From Fasciola hepatica (lineage: Eukaryota; Platyhelminthes; Trematoda; Plagiorchiida; Fasciolidae), in contig CANUEZ040000020.1 of the NCBI GenBank assembly GCA_948099385.1, positions 9,131,501-9,195,500 of the forward strand: 64,000 nt of DNA, given 5' to 3'. Below, in pieces: positions 9,787 through 20,651 of this stretch. Numbering within the stretch: position 1 is the stretch's first letter; each line of letters starts with the position of its first letter. Both the position numbers and the translations under genes were made by a program. Under the pieces are notes generated by a model. The model was given only the letters and a program-made list of their open reading frames with translations, searched no databases and was not told the DNA's origin.

Positions 9787-11132
9787 TAAGACCTGCTCGC
9801 CGCCTACCCGGCCATGTTTCGGCAGGCCGGGCCTCTCCCAGCAGTGACCACCAACGTCACTCACTATATCGATGCTAAGGGACCTCCAGTGTTCAGTAGG
9901 CCGCGTCGGTTAGCACCAGACAAGCTTCGTGCTGCACAGGCTGAATTCGAACATCTGCTAGAACTGGGTATAATACGCCCTTCTAGTAGCCCTTGGGCTT
10001 CCCCCCTTCATATGGTCCCTAAGTCTAGTGGCGACTGGCGACCCTGTGGGGATTACAGAGCACTTAACAAAGTCACCGTCCCTGACCGATACCCGATCCC
10101 CTATATACAGGACCTTACTTCGTTTTTATCAGGTTGCTCCGTTTTCAGCCGTATCAATTTAGTTCGTGCGTACAACCAGATCCCGGTAGCAGAGGCCGAT
10201 ATCCCTAAAACTGCCGTCACTACGCCTTTCGGGCTGTTCGAAATTCTGAGAATGCCGTTTGGATTCAGCAATGCAGCCCAGACCTTTCAACGATTCATGC
10301 ACGAGGCAACTCGTGGTTTGGAAAATGTCTACGTTTACCTGGATGATATTTTGGTGGCTAGTTCTTCAGAGCAAGAGCACGCCGCACACTTACGAGCACT
10401 TTTGGGACACCTTAGCCAGCACGGCGTTACGATCAATATCGCGAAATGCGAATTAGGCCGGTCTGATATCACCTTCATAGGACATTCTATTTCATCCTCG
10501 GGTATCCGCCCTCTGTCAGATAAAGTTTTCGCTATTCGCGACTACCCTGAACCCCAATCTTTCCACCAGTCGCGTCAGTTTGCCGGCCTGGTGAATTTCT
10601 ACCGCCGATTTACTCCTCACTGTGCGGAAATGATGCAACCCCTCACCGATCTGTTGCGCGAAGGTAAGCGAAAGTTCGTGTTTCCGGACACGGCACAAGT
10701 CGCATTTGCCTTGGTCAAAGATGCTGTCGCCAACACAGCACTCCTTACCCACCCCGACCCTGTGGCTCCTATTTCGGTAGTGACGGATGCCTCGGACACA
10801 GCGGTTGGAGCAGTACCGCAACAGTTCGTAGACGATTCTTGGCAACCTTTAGCATTCTTCTCCAAGCGCCTAAAACCCGCCGAATCTAGGTACAGCACAT
10901 TTGGTAGGGAGTTATTAGCCATCTACTTGGGAATCCGTCATTTTCGACATGCACTCGAAGACCGTTCGTTCACGGTGTTTACAGACCACAAGCCTTTGGT
11001 TTACGCACCAAAGTCAGCTTCGGATCGATACTCACCACGCGAGATTCGCCATTTAGACTGTCTCACAGTTTACTGTGGACATACGACACGTCTCTGGGGT
11101 ACTTAATCCCGTCGCCGATGCCTTATCACGCG
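9787..11132 (+). pseudogene. CsRn1-type Ty3/gypsy pol: reverse transcriptase and RNase H
   Basis: The frame 9790-11106 begins [14 protein letters not shown] and contains the [46 protein letters not shown], and YLDD in [11 protein letters not shown] (10333-10365). RNase H follows, with [27 protein letters not shown] and TDHKPLVYA. The first RT catalytic Asp is Asn ([10 protein letters not shown], codon 10156-10158). A one-base frameshift near 11063 leads to [13 protein letters not shown] and a TGA at about 11136. It resembles the CsRn1 clade described from Clonorchis. It lacks gag and protease. Confidence 0.85.
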
Positions 11133-12527
11133 TACATTGACTAACTCTGTCACCAACGCCTAACATCAACTTGGACGCAATGGCACAGGCCCAAACTATG
11201 GGCCCTGACATCGAACAACTTCGACAAAACGGTTCTTTGAGCTTAACCACAGTACCTATCCCAGCTTCCCAGAATACCATCGTGTGCGATGTGTCGCAAG
11301 GTCGCCCTAGGCCGGTGGTTCCTGCTGCCCACCGTTATCCTACTTTCCTGACACTCCATAATCTGGCTCATGCGGGTGTGACGGCCTCGGTGAAACTGAT
11401 AACTAAGCGCTTTGCTTGGCACAATGTCAAACGAGATGTCCGCCAATGGGCTCGCGCTTGTCTGCAGTGTCAACGTGTTAAGACCCATAGGCACACTAAG
11501 GCGGCGTTAGCCAGGTTCCCAGAACTTGAAACACGTTTTCATCATGTGCACGTTGACCTCGTAGGACCACTTCCCCCTTCGCTTGGGTACGTTTACATAC
11601 TCACATGCACGGATCGTTTTACTCGCTGGCCGCAGGCCATCCCTATCCCTCGTCCCACGTCGGAAGAGGCCGCGAAAGCTTTTCTGACCGGGTGGGTTAG
11701 TCATTTCGGTTGCCCGGCAATAGTGACCACCAATCGTGGTCCACACTTTGATGGGGTTTTCGGCAGCCTACTCGCTACGCTCAGTTGCCAACACGTTAAG
11801 ACGACAGCTTACCACCCTCAGGCCAATGGTATGGTTGAGCGTTTCCACCGGCAATTAAAAGCCGCCCTTCGAGCAAACGGCAACCCCCTTTGGAGTGGAA
11901 CACTACCATTAGCACTCTTAAGCCTGCGTAGTACCGTCAAGGAGGAGTTACACACAACACCAGCCGTACTAGTGTATGGCTGTACACTTCGTCTGCCTGG
12001 GGAGTTGGTAGCCCCATCACCAACCGTGACTTTCGACTACGGCGACTATGCTCAGCGCCTTACACAGCACATGCGAGTGCTCAAGGCCAGTCCGCCGCGA
12101 GAACAACATCCTACAAGTTGTCCCAACTGCGTTAGAAACCGCTACTCATGTATTCCTTCGCGTCGATGGCGTTAGATCACCACTACAAGCGCCATACACT
12201 GGCCCGTTTCGGGTGATAAAACGCAGGGCAAAAACATTTGTCATAGACATCAGCGGACGACACGACACCGTATCTATTGACCGTCCCAAGCCTGCTGTCG
12301 TAAAGTGCGAGCCGCTCGGCCAATTTACACCTACTCAAGCCACTCAGTCACCCGCGTCGAGCGAGTTATTACCCGAACCACTCACAATCACGCCTAGTGA
12401 GGACTCGGCAACTAGTCCATCAGAATCGCCAACCGTACCCGCAACGCGAAGTAGCCGTCGCAGTCGCCAGCTACGAAATCCCGTCCGCTTCGCCGATTTC
12501 GTGACGATTTTTACAACCGACTGTTAG
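11133..12527 (+). pseudogene. CsRn1-type Ty3/gypsy pol: integrase and tail
   Basis: Two overlapping frames (11171-12175 and 12048-12527) carry the integrase. The H2C2 zinc region (HNLAHAGVTASVKLITKRFA ... CLQCQRVK) is at 11356-11482. The core has HVDLVGPLPPSLGYVYIL with the first Asp and VERFHRQLK with the Glu (11833-11860). The second catalytic Asp is replaced by Asn in VTTNRGPHF (11732-11734). A frameshift near 12100 moves to the C-terminal domain (HVFLRVDGVRSPLQAPYTGP) and a tail ending RFADFVTIFTTDC at 12524. It directly continues the RT/RNase H frame. Confidence 0.85.
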
Positions 12528-13734
12528 AAATAAGTTGGGAAGTTCACTATGGATTTACCAACCAACAGGCCCGAGAAATCACAATCGGTAGTTATGATTT
12601 CATTTTCTCCTGGTCTCCTAGCGACTACAACAACACCGAACATCGTTCGTGTGTTGTTATTACGGTCCAACATCCGCCGGTGCCCTCAGGCGCTATTTTG
12701 TTCCAGTTTACCTTGCTCTCTCTCTCAGACGGATCTACACAGTCACATTGGCTTCATCCGTAGCCTCTCTGACTCCCGCGCACGTTCAATGAGCCGACCA
12801 CTCATTGGATAACGGAACGATTCGTCAGCCTGGTACTGGAGACGACAACTGGACGCCCTTTTGGATGGACCTGATACGGCATCTACAGGCTCGCATGCGT
12901 ATGAGACCCGTGGGCGCCAAAACACAGTTGGACCAACGCACATCGAACCTCGAGAGTGCAGGCACCGTGAAACTCATCAGCAGTCGCTCGACGTCAACAA
13001 CAATATAACGGGCAAGCTGCGAGGAGTTCCTAGACAATCAATACTTCCGGCCTACCGCCACGATCGAAGCCCAACTCTGTCGGACTTCTAGGAGGAGGCC
13101 CCTGTAGCGGTGGCCATCTTCATTCTTACTTTTACCACGTTTATTGTTTAACTGAACGCTGACTGCCAAGCGCGGTTGCCATTTTACCGTTGCTCTTGCG
13201 CACGCCCTCACACACGCTCCCAAATACACGCTAACCACTATCTCTCCCAATCGCCTTCTCGTTCTCACGGGTCGTGGAGAATACCGCTATGGTTAACATA
13301 TTCGTATAATGCCGAGCATTAGAGTAACGTGCAAGTAAGAAGGACCGAAGCACGCATTTACTAAGGAAACCGCGAAGTAAGGTCTAACCAACCTTACAGT
13401 ACAGCGCATCAGGATGGCCTCGGAGATGCCAGAAGGCCAAAAGTTAGGATTAAATTGTTTTGGTGAATCTACAACACAAAGGAACCGTTCTTGTAGGCAC
13501 ACCAACCATGACACAATTACCGTTGCTCGTAAGGCCAAACAACTCATTCACTTTTGCAGATAACCACCACTTGCCTTGAATATGGAAAAACAAGAGGTTT
13601 ACTGGTATCGATGCAAGGTAGATGATCTCAAAAGTGCACACCGCTTTTGGTGAGATATGTACAAATATATGGTATTTGTGATGGTAGTCCACTGGCTGTT
13701 GTGAGCCTCTTACTAAGAAAACGTTATCTAGAAG
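12528..13734. other. No supported gene; possible 3' LTR remains
   Basis: This follows the integrase stop. A 3' LTR would be expected to start near 12525 (TGTTAGAAAT), but no second copy exists in the window to define it. Small open frames overlap in all frames with no recognisable domain. Confidence 0.3.
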
Positions 13735-14370
13735 TCAGCTGCACCGAGCCTGTTTCCACAAATGAAGTTGATCTGCATAACACCACTCAGACAAAACAAC
13801 TTCAGACTCTGGAATGTCAGTAATATAATCGACTTCCATGTGGATGCTATTCAAGGAGAGATTATAAGTCACAACCAACACGAAAATAATGAATTCACAG
13901 AATCGACTCTTCTCTGAAACAGATAGCATGTCTATGTCTCATGCAAAAATACTGACCAATCAACGTGGGATATCTAGAACGAGTTATCCGTACTCGGCTT
14001 TGGGGACAATTCCGGAAGACAATCCTTTTAGGGATTCACCCGAACGGTTTTTTCCTTCGTATGAGAATTTCCTTGTATCTTTCTTTGCCATTCCGACTGA
14101 AACCATGAGTTTTCTGTCACTATTACTTACGACTTCGGTTGACAGTATCGATACATGAGTTCAGGCGCCCCTTAAACACCTCCATTTCTTCTTTGGTATA
14201 GTCCACGTTATCTGACACCTCGTCCGGCTCGCCTTCTTCGTCACCAGTCTAGTGCATCGTCATTATCCTTACGGTGAACATACAGCGGGCTCCGAGAGCG
14301 GCGGTTCTCCTTTCTTATCCAGCATTTTCTGATAATACTCGAAATAGGAAGGACATATTTCTATCTCCAT
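13735..14370 (-). CDS. Uncharacterised host gene, three candidate 3' exons
   Basis: The minus-strand exons fit together. 14370-14284 reads MEIEICPSYFEYYQKMLDKK and on to SEPA (29 codons), with donor GCT|GTATGT. A 35-bp intron ends CACTAG. 14248-14131 reads TGDEEGEPDEVSDNVDYTKE and on to DTVNRS, with donor AGTC|GTAAGT. 13913-13735 follows acceptor TTTCAG in the matching phase and ends YADQLHLWKQARCS with TGA. The first junction is phase 0 and the second joins C to AG as one Gln codon. The last exon starts with a hydrophobic run (FCEFIIFVLVV) that could be intron sequence. I do not recognise the protein; it is acidic in the middle. The 35-bp intron is typical of flatworm genes. Confidence 0.5.
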
Positions 14371-14950
14371 TAAAAAGTATACCCATTACTTTTAAGTAAT
14401 CGCAGTTTCCTCCCCATGGCTAGTTTCTGATATCCAAACGAATACAAACAAAAATGCTGGTTCAAAAATGAGACCTAAGTAACCATGCGGGCCCCGAGTA
14501 AATACAAACAAAACCGCAGCATTCAGGTGCTAAAATATTGCCAATTTGTTCGGGTATTTGAAATTCACTATAACACACTACAGTAGATTAACAGCTGTCC
14601 AACATATATTTCAGGAGGTCCATGAAGACCCCCAAAGCCTAGAATAATCCGAAATACGGCACAGACTCGACCTTGAGTTTCCGAAAGCTGCAGCATTCAA
14701 ACGACTAAGATGATATGTGGAGTCTTTATCTATTTTAAATATTTTTGAAGTGAATAGAAGAAAAATTTCAGTGAAATTTTCTTGAAACTCGAATAAAGTG
14801 CAACACCACCGGTTTCGTCGTTATTCATCTTGTATGGCGTCGTACCGAATTAAATTAGGCACGAAAAGGACACCGATTTACTCTGAAGTATGGCGATTTT
14901 TGGATGATCAGAATCAGTATGATCTTGATGTTACCAAAGTAAGTCGTTAC

Positions 14951-15157
14951 CAGCGTCTCGATTCCACAGTGGCAGTCTTTATGGTATAATTCAAACTCAC
15001 ATACTACTTGTCTGTGGACATCCATCAAAATAATTACCGCTATGTTATACATAAGTTTATATCGGTTGAGCTGTATTTGTGGGATTTTTTGCATGTCTAA
15101 CTCGTGGCCTGTTTCTGAAACCCCCGGTGAAACCAACACTTCGTCGTTAAATTTCAT
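14951..15157 (-). CDS. Candidate 5' exons of the same minus-strand gene
   Basis: The minus-strand exon 15157-15038 starts with ATG and reads MKFNDEVLVSPGVSETGHEL, ending NRYKLMYNIA (40 codons) at donor GCG|GTAATT. After a 61-bp intron (acceptor ATAAAG), 14976-14951 adds TATVESRR and ends at G|GTAACG in phase 2. I could not find the exon that would join it in phase to 14370. So it is inference from orientation and proximity that this belongs with the exons at 13735-14370. The protein is not recognised. Confidence 0.4.
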
Positions 15158-15429
15158 TTCTGTGTTGCTTCAATGTCTTAGCATTGAACAATACCAACAC
15201 AAGCGATAACAGCTGTATTTGTTATCATCATTCATAATAGCAATACATTTGTATTACGAGTAAATACAGCTACTTAGTATTATTATATAAGTTATCACTT
15301 GTCTGCTTTTACCAGGGATTTTTCGGTGAAACTATCTTTACTCACTCAATATTATTGTGCTGAAAGCTCGTGTTACGTCATGTTCTGAAGCTGGCCAAAA
15401 TATGAGCATATCGTAGTTTCTTTGTATGT

Positions 15430-15525
15430 CAGTTCAGTTCAGTTCAGTTCAGTTCAGTTCAGTTCAGTTCAGTTCAGTTCAGTTCAGTTCAGTTCAGTTC
15501 AGTTCAGTTCAGTTCTGTTCAGTTC
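15430..15525. repeat. (CAGTT)n pentanucleotide array
   Basis: About 19 units of CAGTT, i.e. AACTG on the minus strand. The same pentamer ends the family A LINE copies at 6795 and 685. Just downstream on the plus strand (15801-16100) lies a minus-strand LINE C-terminus, so the array may be that LINE's expanded 3' tail. Confidence 0.9.
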
Positions 15526-15800
15526 ACTTTGCACAGGACAGATAATGGCCACGGCCAGTCGAGTGTCCAGAGTCCCTTCGGTGATATGCACACTAGGTAG
15601 GCGTCCACCACTGCGCAGTTTATCTCTTCGAATCCCCGCTAAAAATAAAAGGGAAACGTAAAACCCTATTGCAGATCAACTGCGAGAGACATTATGCTTC
15701 GTGAGCGTTCACCGAGACAGTATGCAATAAACGAAAACGTCGATTAAAGCGTACTTCAGGCAGATCACAGTACTACCCGTCATCCATCTAGTTGACATAC

Positions 15801-16100
15801 TCAATGCTCACTACAAGGAAATATCTCGTACCATTTGCAATCTAGGGCACCTTTGAAGGGCTGTACGGTCATTACACCAGACAGACCGTTCCAACTGTTC
15901 ACTACCCTGTTGCTGAAAAAGTTCGACCTAATCATCAACCGAGCTCGAACTTTCTTCAGCTTATTTTCGTGTCCCCTTGTTCTGGGATCTAAAGCCACTT
16001 GGAATATACTATGCGGCCTAAGGCCAGAAAAACCCTTCATTACCTTGAACGGTTTTATAAGATCCCCTCAAAGTCTCCTCTTTTCCAACGAAAAAAGATT
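15801..16100 (-). pseudogene. LINE ORF2 C-terminal fragment (minus)
   Basis: The frame reads GFSGLRPHSIFQVALDPRTR, then IRSNFFSNRVVNSWNGLSG and FKGALDCKWYEIF with a stop at 15801. The patterns RNFFSNRVVNSWNGLS and FK..LD are the typical end of trematode LINE RT proteins. Only the last roughly 80 residues survive. Its 3' side faces the (CAGTT)n array. Confidence 0.7.
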
Positions 16101-16245
16101 CAGATCACAGAGCTTCTGCTCGTATGTCTTACCCCTCTACCCTTCAACCACTCGCGTAGCGAGACGTTGTCATGCGATGAACTCCTGGAACCAGCTTCCA
16201 AGGGATGCGGTGGCCACCCAAACTGTAGCAGTGTTCCAAGCCTGA
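16000..16245 (+). pseudogene. LINE ORF2 C-terminal fragment (plus)
   Basis: The plus frame ends RRCHAMNSWNQLPRDAVATQ then TVAVFQA with a stop at about 16245, the same kind of LINE C-terminus (NSWNQLP..V) on the opposite strand from 15801-16100. The two pieces overlap or meet head to head near 16000-16100. The exact break cannot be placed by eye. Confidence 0.55.
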
Positions 16246-16682
16246 TCAAATAGTCGTTGACCATAAATCTTCGCTGACGGCATCTAACCGCACTTTCCAC
16301 TAATACGTTGTATTAATTAATATTTAACCGATAGGTCTCCACCTGTTTCACTCCTTATCTCACTTTTGTCGGCCGGCTGTAAGTTGTTCCCTAATTATAA
16401 ATGGTTTTTTTTACTTCTTCATCATCATCTTGTTCTTTTCATCACTGCCGTTATTGCCTGTTCCTTTACGAAGCCGACGTTAGGAAGGTCATCTACTGAG
16501 AGGGACACGTAATGGTTATGACCACGAAAGTAAATCGTGGGCTGCTGCTTCATTGAATGGCAAGCCAAGCGGTATTCATCTGAAGATTAGTGATGCAAGA
16601 ACGTGGATTTATCAAATAGGACAAAGCCACGAGTTCTGTGACGTCATCTGACGTGACCTGTGTTCACTATTATTCATATGTA
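16246..16682. other. No gene recognised
   Basis: AT-rich sequence without domains; it leads into the CAAA tetranucleotide array. Confidence 0.4.
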
Positions 16683-16742
16683 CAAACAAACAAACAAACA
16701 AACAAACAAACAAACAAACAAACAAACAAACAAACAAACAAA
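16683..16742. repeat. (CAAA)n microsatellite
   Basis: About 15 perfect tetranucleotide units directly abutting the longer (TACA)n array; together they make a compound microsatellite. Confidence 0.95.
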
Positions 16743-17285
16743 TGTACATACGTACATACATACATACATACATGCATACATACATACATACATACATACA
16801 TACATACATACATACATACATACATACATACATACATACATACATACATACATACATACATACATACATACATACATACATACATACATACATACATACA
16901 TACATACATACATACATACATACATACATACATACATACATACATACATACATACATACATACATACATACATACATACATACATACATACATACATACA
17001 TACATACATACATACATACATACATACATACATACATACATACATACATACATACATACATACATACATACATACATACATACATACATACATACATACA
17101 TACATACATACATACATACATACATACATACATACATACATACATACATACATACATACATACATACATACATACATACATACATACATACATACATACA
17201 TACATACATACATACATACATACATACATACATACATACATACATACATACATACATACATACATACATACGTACATACATACAT
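16743..17285. repeat. (TACA)n microsatellite, about 540 bp
   Basis: Roughly 135 nearly perfect units, with single changes near both ends (CGTACA, CATGCA). The open frames of about 200 codons on both strands here are only the repeat read in phase (HTYI and MYVC) and are not genes. Confidence 0.97.
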
Positions 17286-19796
17286 GCAAATACACCCACA
17301 CACATGCATGAGTACTTACATAAATATTCTTCCTATCATCTGTTGTAGTGCGAACCTTTGTGTAGCGTGAATGTGTGAAAATCTTGTCTTTTTATGATCA
17401 ATAGTGATATGTTAACGAGTCTTTATCTTTGGTTTATAATCGCGAATATGAAATCCCGTGTGAAGAATTAACTGTTGCTTCTGATGCGATCAATACCACC
17501 ATTTGTGTTATGTTATTTTGCTATATCATTCGAAGTACCAGCAGTTTGAACTGTCAAGCGACAAACCCCAGTAAAACAGGTATTAATTAACGGAGATCAG
17601 CTACCAGTAAATCCAGTGGTCAAGCTATGAATAGGACCCTGTGGGACCGTTATAGGAGTGCATACTCTCTCAACATACCCGAACAACGTTTGCCAATGAT
17701 ATCAACGGGGAAAGACCGTGGGGTGCCAACCGCGTGCATTCTGGCAAAAACCAAGTACTTAAACCACACGCTAGCTTACGCCGAGGAAATGCATCGAAAG
17801 TAGCGTTTGCAGTTGCCGCGTGTGCGAAACGTGCATTCAAACAGGAGACGGACGGGGCGGGGGGGGGGGGGGTTGATCGGTTGGTCACTACATTGTACAG
17901 CGAACAACCTGCCAATAATTGCGTTCATATTCGTTGGATAGCCAGTTAAACTTATTCCATTTAGTGCTCTTTTTAAAGCTAGGCTATTTATTTTCATGGC
18001 CTTCAGGCAGCTCCAATACCCTAGGCCCATGGCATTTGATCACTCAGACAAATTGAGATGCCCTCTAGCAACACCTATGGGCAATAGTTTATTTACAGGG
18101 GTATAAATCTGTGGAAACATTTATCAGCTTTGTGGGTTAATGGTTACACATGCAGACTTGAAGGAGTGTGCGTGCTGGCATTCGATTTTCGTACCTTCCG
18201 TTAAATGATATGGTGTTTCGCAGGTAGTCCTTTAAGGAATAGTAAAAATTGAAACAACCTAACTTTGTCCATGTGAACATGCTAACAACGAAAGAAAACT
18301 GTAATTAACTAACTGCTTTCATGCACAAAGTACAAATATCCTATATCAAGCTATAGTGGCAATTTCCATATCTGAAGTACGAACCCTCCTGTATTTTACC
18401 GGGCTTTGTATTCTTCAGACCGGTTAATGTTCGTTTGAAATGGTTTTCGTACTGGCGCAATTGTGCCACTAATAATTCACGAGTTGCAGTGTTTCCCAGT
18501 GGACCAAAGATAAATCTCTCCCATGTGTGTTCGACGGACGCGATTGCCTTCGCTTTCTGTTCAGGCTGATGGCATGAAATATTTTTTTGTGAATAGTCTT
18601 CTTGTCATCAACTTCATATGTACATCGTGTCTATTTACGGTACGCCCTCTATAACCCTGCATATCAGGGAGTTCTCACTGAGAAGCGACCACATGTAAAT
18701 GAAGGATTGTGAGCACAATAATGCAGAATCCGGTTGGTAATAAGGGGGATCAGTCAACAGATTTACATTACAACTCAGTTCACAATCACTTCAACCAGCG
18801 TAGAGTTTACTGCAACAAAAATACAAAAGCCTGTTCGTCAATCGTCATTCGCAGCTCACCCCAACCAAGCGCACGGCCAGCCCTTGCATGACAATTGAAA
18901 TAAAGTAAAATAAATCAGGCGTAATAGATTTAACTTGTGGTTAGAATGATTCACTTGGTATCCACACTTATTACTCAATTAGAAATTTGTAGAAGCATTG
19001 CGGTAATTCTATCCGGCTGACTGGAAATCATCAGCACCTTGCAAGCACACACAAAATCGCGGCTGAGGTACGAACTATGAGTGGCGAATTATGGAATCCA
19101 TTATTTAATCGTCAAGCTGTCTGGGTTGACCGTCAGAGATTTGTTTTACATCCACACTGGGCTGAGCGCGGAATCCGTCAATTGCCACTAGCAGCTAATT
19201 ACCATTGTATTATGTTCCTTATAAAGCAGGTTCCTTCTTGCTCCAGTCAAGCATATACTCACATACCACGGCAGTTTTCAAATTGAAAATAAAACATTGT
19301 ACCACTCTTGAAGGAAATTTCACAAACTAACAGTTACGTGCTTGAAGTAGAAGACATAATCATAACGAGGAGCAGTTATTTAATAAATCAGGATTGGTGA
19401 CTTCATAAACTGTTTTTCTTTAATTGGACGTAAGGCAGAGAACGATTCGTATTGAACCAAAATGAAACTCAGTGGGTGGGGGCATTGTTTGTGTAGATCA
19501 GCACCCTTCACTATCGGGTGTGTTGCAACTGAAAACCATGGCTTATTGCGTGCGCAACGAACAGTTATGATTTGTCTACCCCACCCAAAGAGCAGAATAT
19601 CACATTTATACCTGTTTTAATCCTGATTATTTTTTCCTTCTTACTTCTGCCTCCAACTTTTGGCACAGTTTCTCGTAGTCTGAAAGAATTCTTTCTTCAG
19701 ATCCATTAAAAACCATTTCTGTTGTTATTTTTGTTGATACTAACAAAAGAAATACAGATTACAAGTCTTATCTCAACTTTCGTTCATTTCACTTAG
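17286..19796. other. No supported gene upstream of the FAM47-like exons
   Basis: Short open frames only. A homopolymer G run lies near 17861-17872. One 69-codon frame (19077-19286, starting MSGELWNPLFNRQAVWVD) is in the right position and strand to be a first exon of the downstream gene. It shows no clear match to the family and no strong donor, so I leave it unassigned. Confidence 0.35.
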
Positions 19797-20610
19797 GTTC
19801 AAGGTGTAATCGGGCCGGTTCTACTGGACACAGCAGAAGTTCGGAAAAACAGACCGCAACCAAACCAGTTACCACACCAGAATGTCGGCAGAAAAGTTCA
19901 GAATGAACGACGGATTGAGGAAATAGAAAGTGCTCTGTTAAAACATCCTTTATTACTCTTCCCTTATCTTCAGTCATCCGCACCAATGAAGGTGAGTTTT
20001 CTACAAATCGGATAGACTTTTGTACAAGTACTTCATGAATGAGTTTAAAATAGTAATATGGCTATACTTAGATGATATGGCGTAAGATCCGAGGAAACAA
20101 TAGGTAGTATTATTGAATCTACTCTGATCTCCTATAGAAGGCTGAATAATGTAATCATCACTCACGCGAAATTGGTGTGACGGACAACGTCAGAATGTCT
20201 CCTATGATTGGTATCAAAACTATGGGAACGTGCGACTTACGTGTCGTGCTGTACATGATTATCGGATATTTTTGTTTCTCATCTACTGTCCGAACAACAC
20301 TTATTATAAGAGGGTTGCATATAACTTATTGCGAAGAGTAGAAAATTGTATTCATCAGTCACGGCATGGCAGACTTGATAAGTTTCGAAATGACGGAAAT
20401 GTTCACATTCGTTGATTCTGGTGGGGTTCGAATCCACGCATAGACGCCACCCTCTTTAGTACCGGGTGTGCGCTATCAGTTGAGCTACTAGCTGGTACAG
20501 CATAACAGCTTAACTGCGTGCAAAGGAGTCCATGAGGGGGTTTGAATCCCACCGGAATTGACGACTTTTCACATATAGGCTAATTTTATAAAGTGTATTT
20601 GTTGATTTAC

Positions 20611-20651
<41 letters not shown>

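Noticed and set aside
16612..17370. Open frames of about 190-236 codons on both strands
   Set aside because: They are the (CAAA)n and (TACA)n microsatellites read in phase (HTYI and MYVC repeats), not proteins.
20402..20500. A functional tRNA gene
   Set aside because: A and B boxes are present but the acceptor and T stems do not pair properly; a SINE head fits better.
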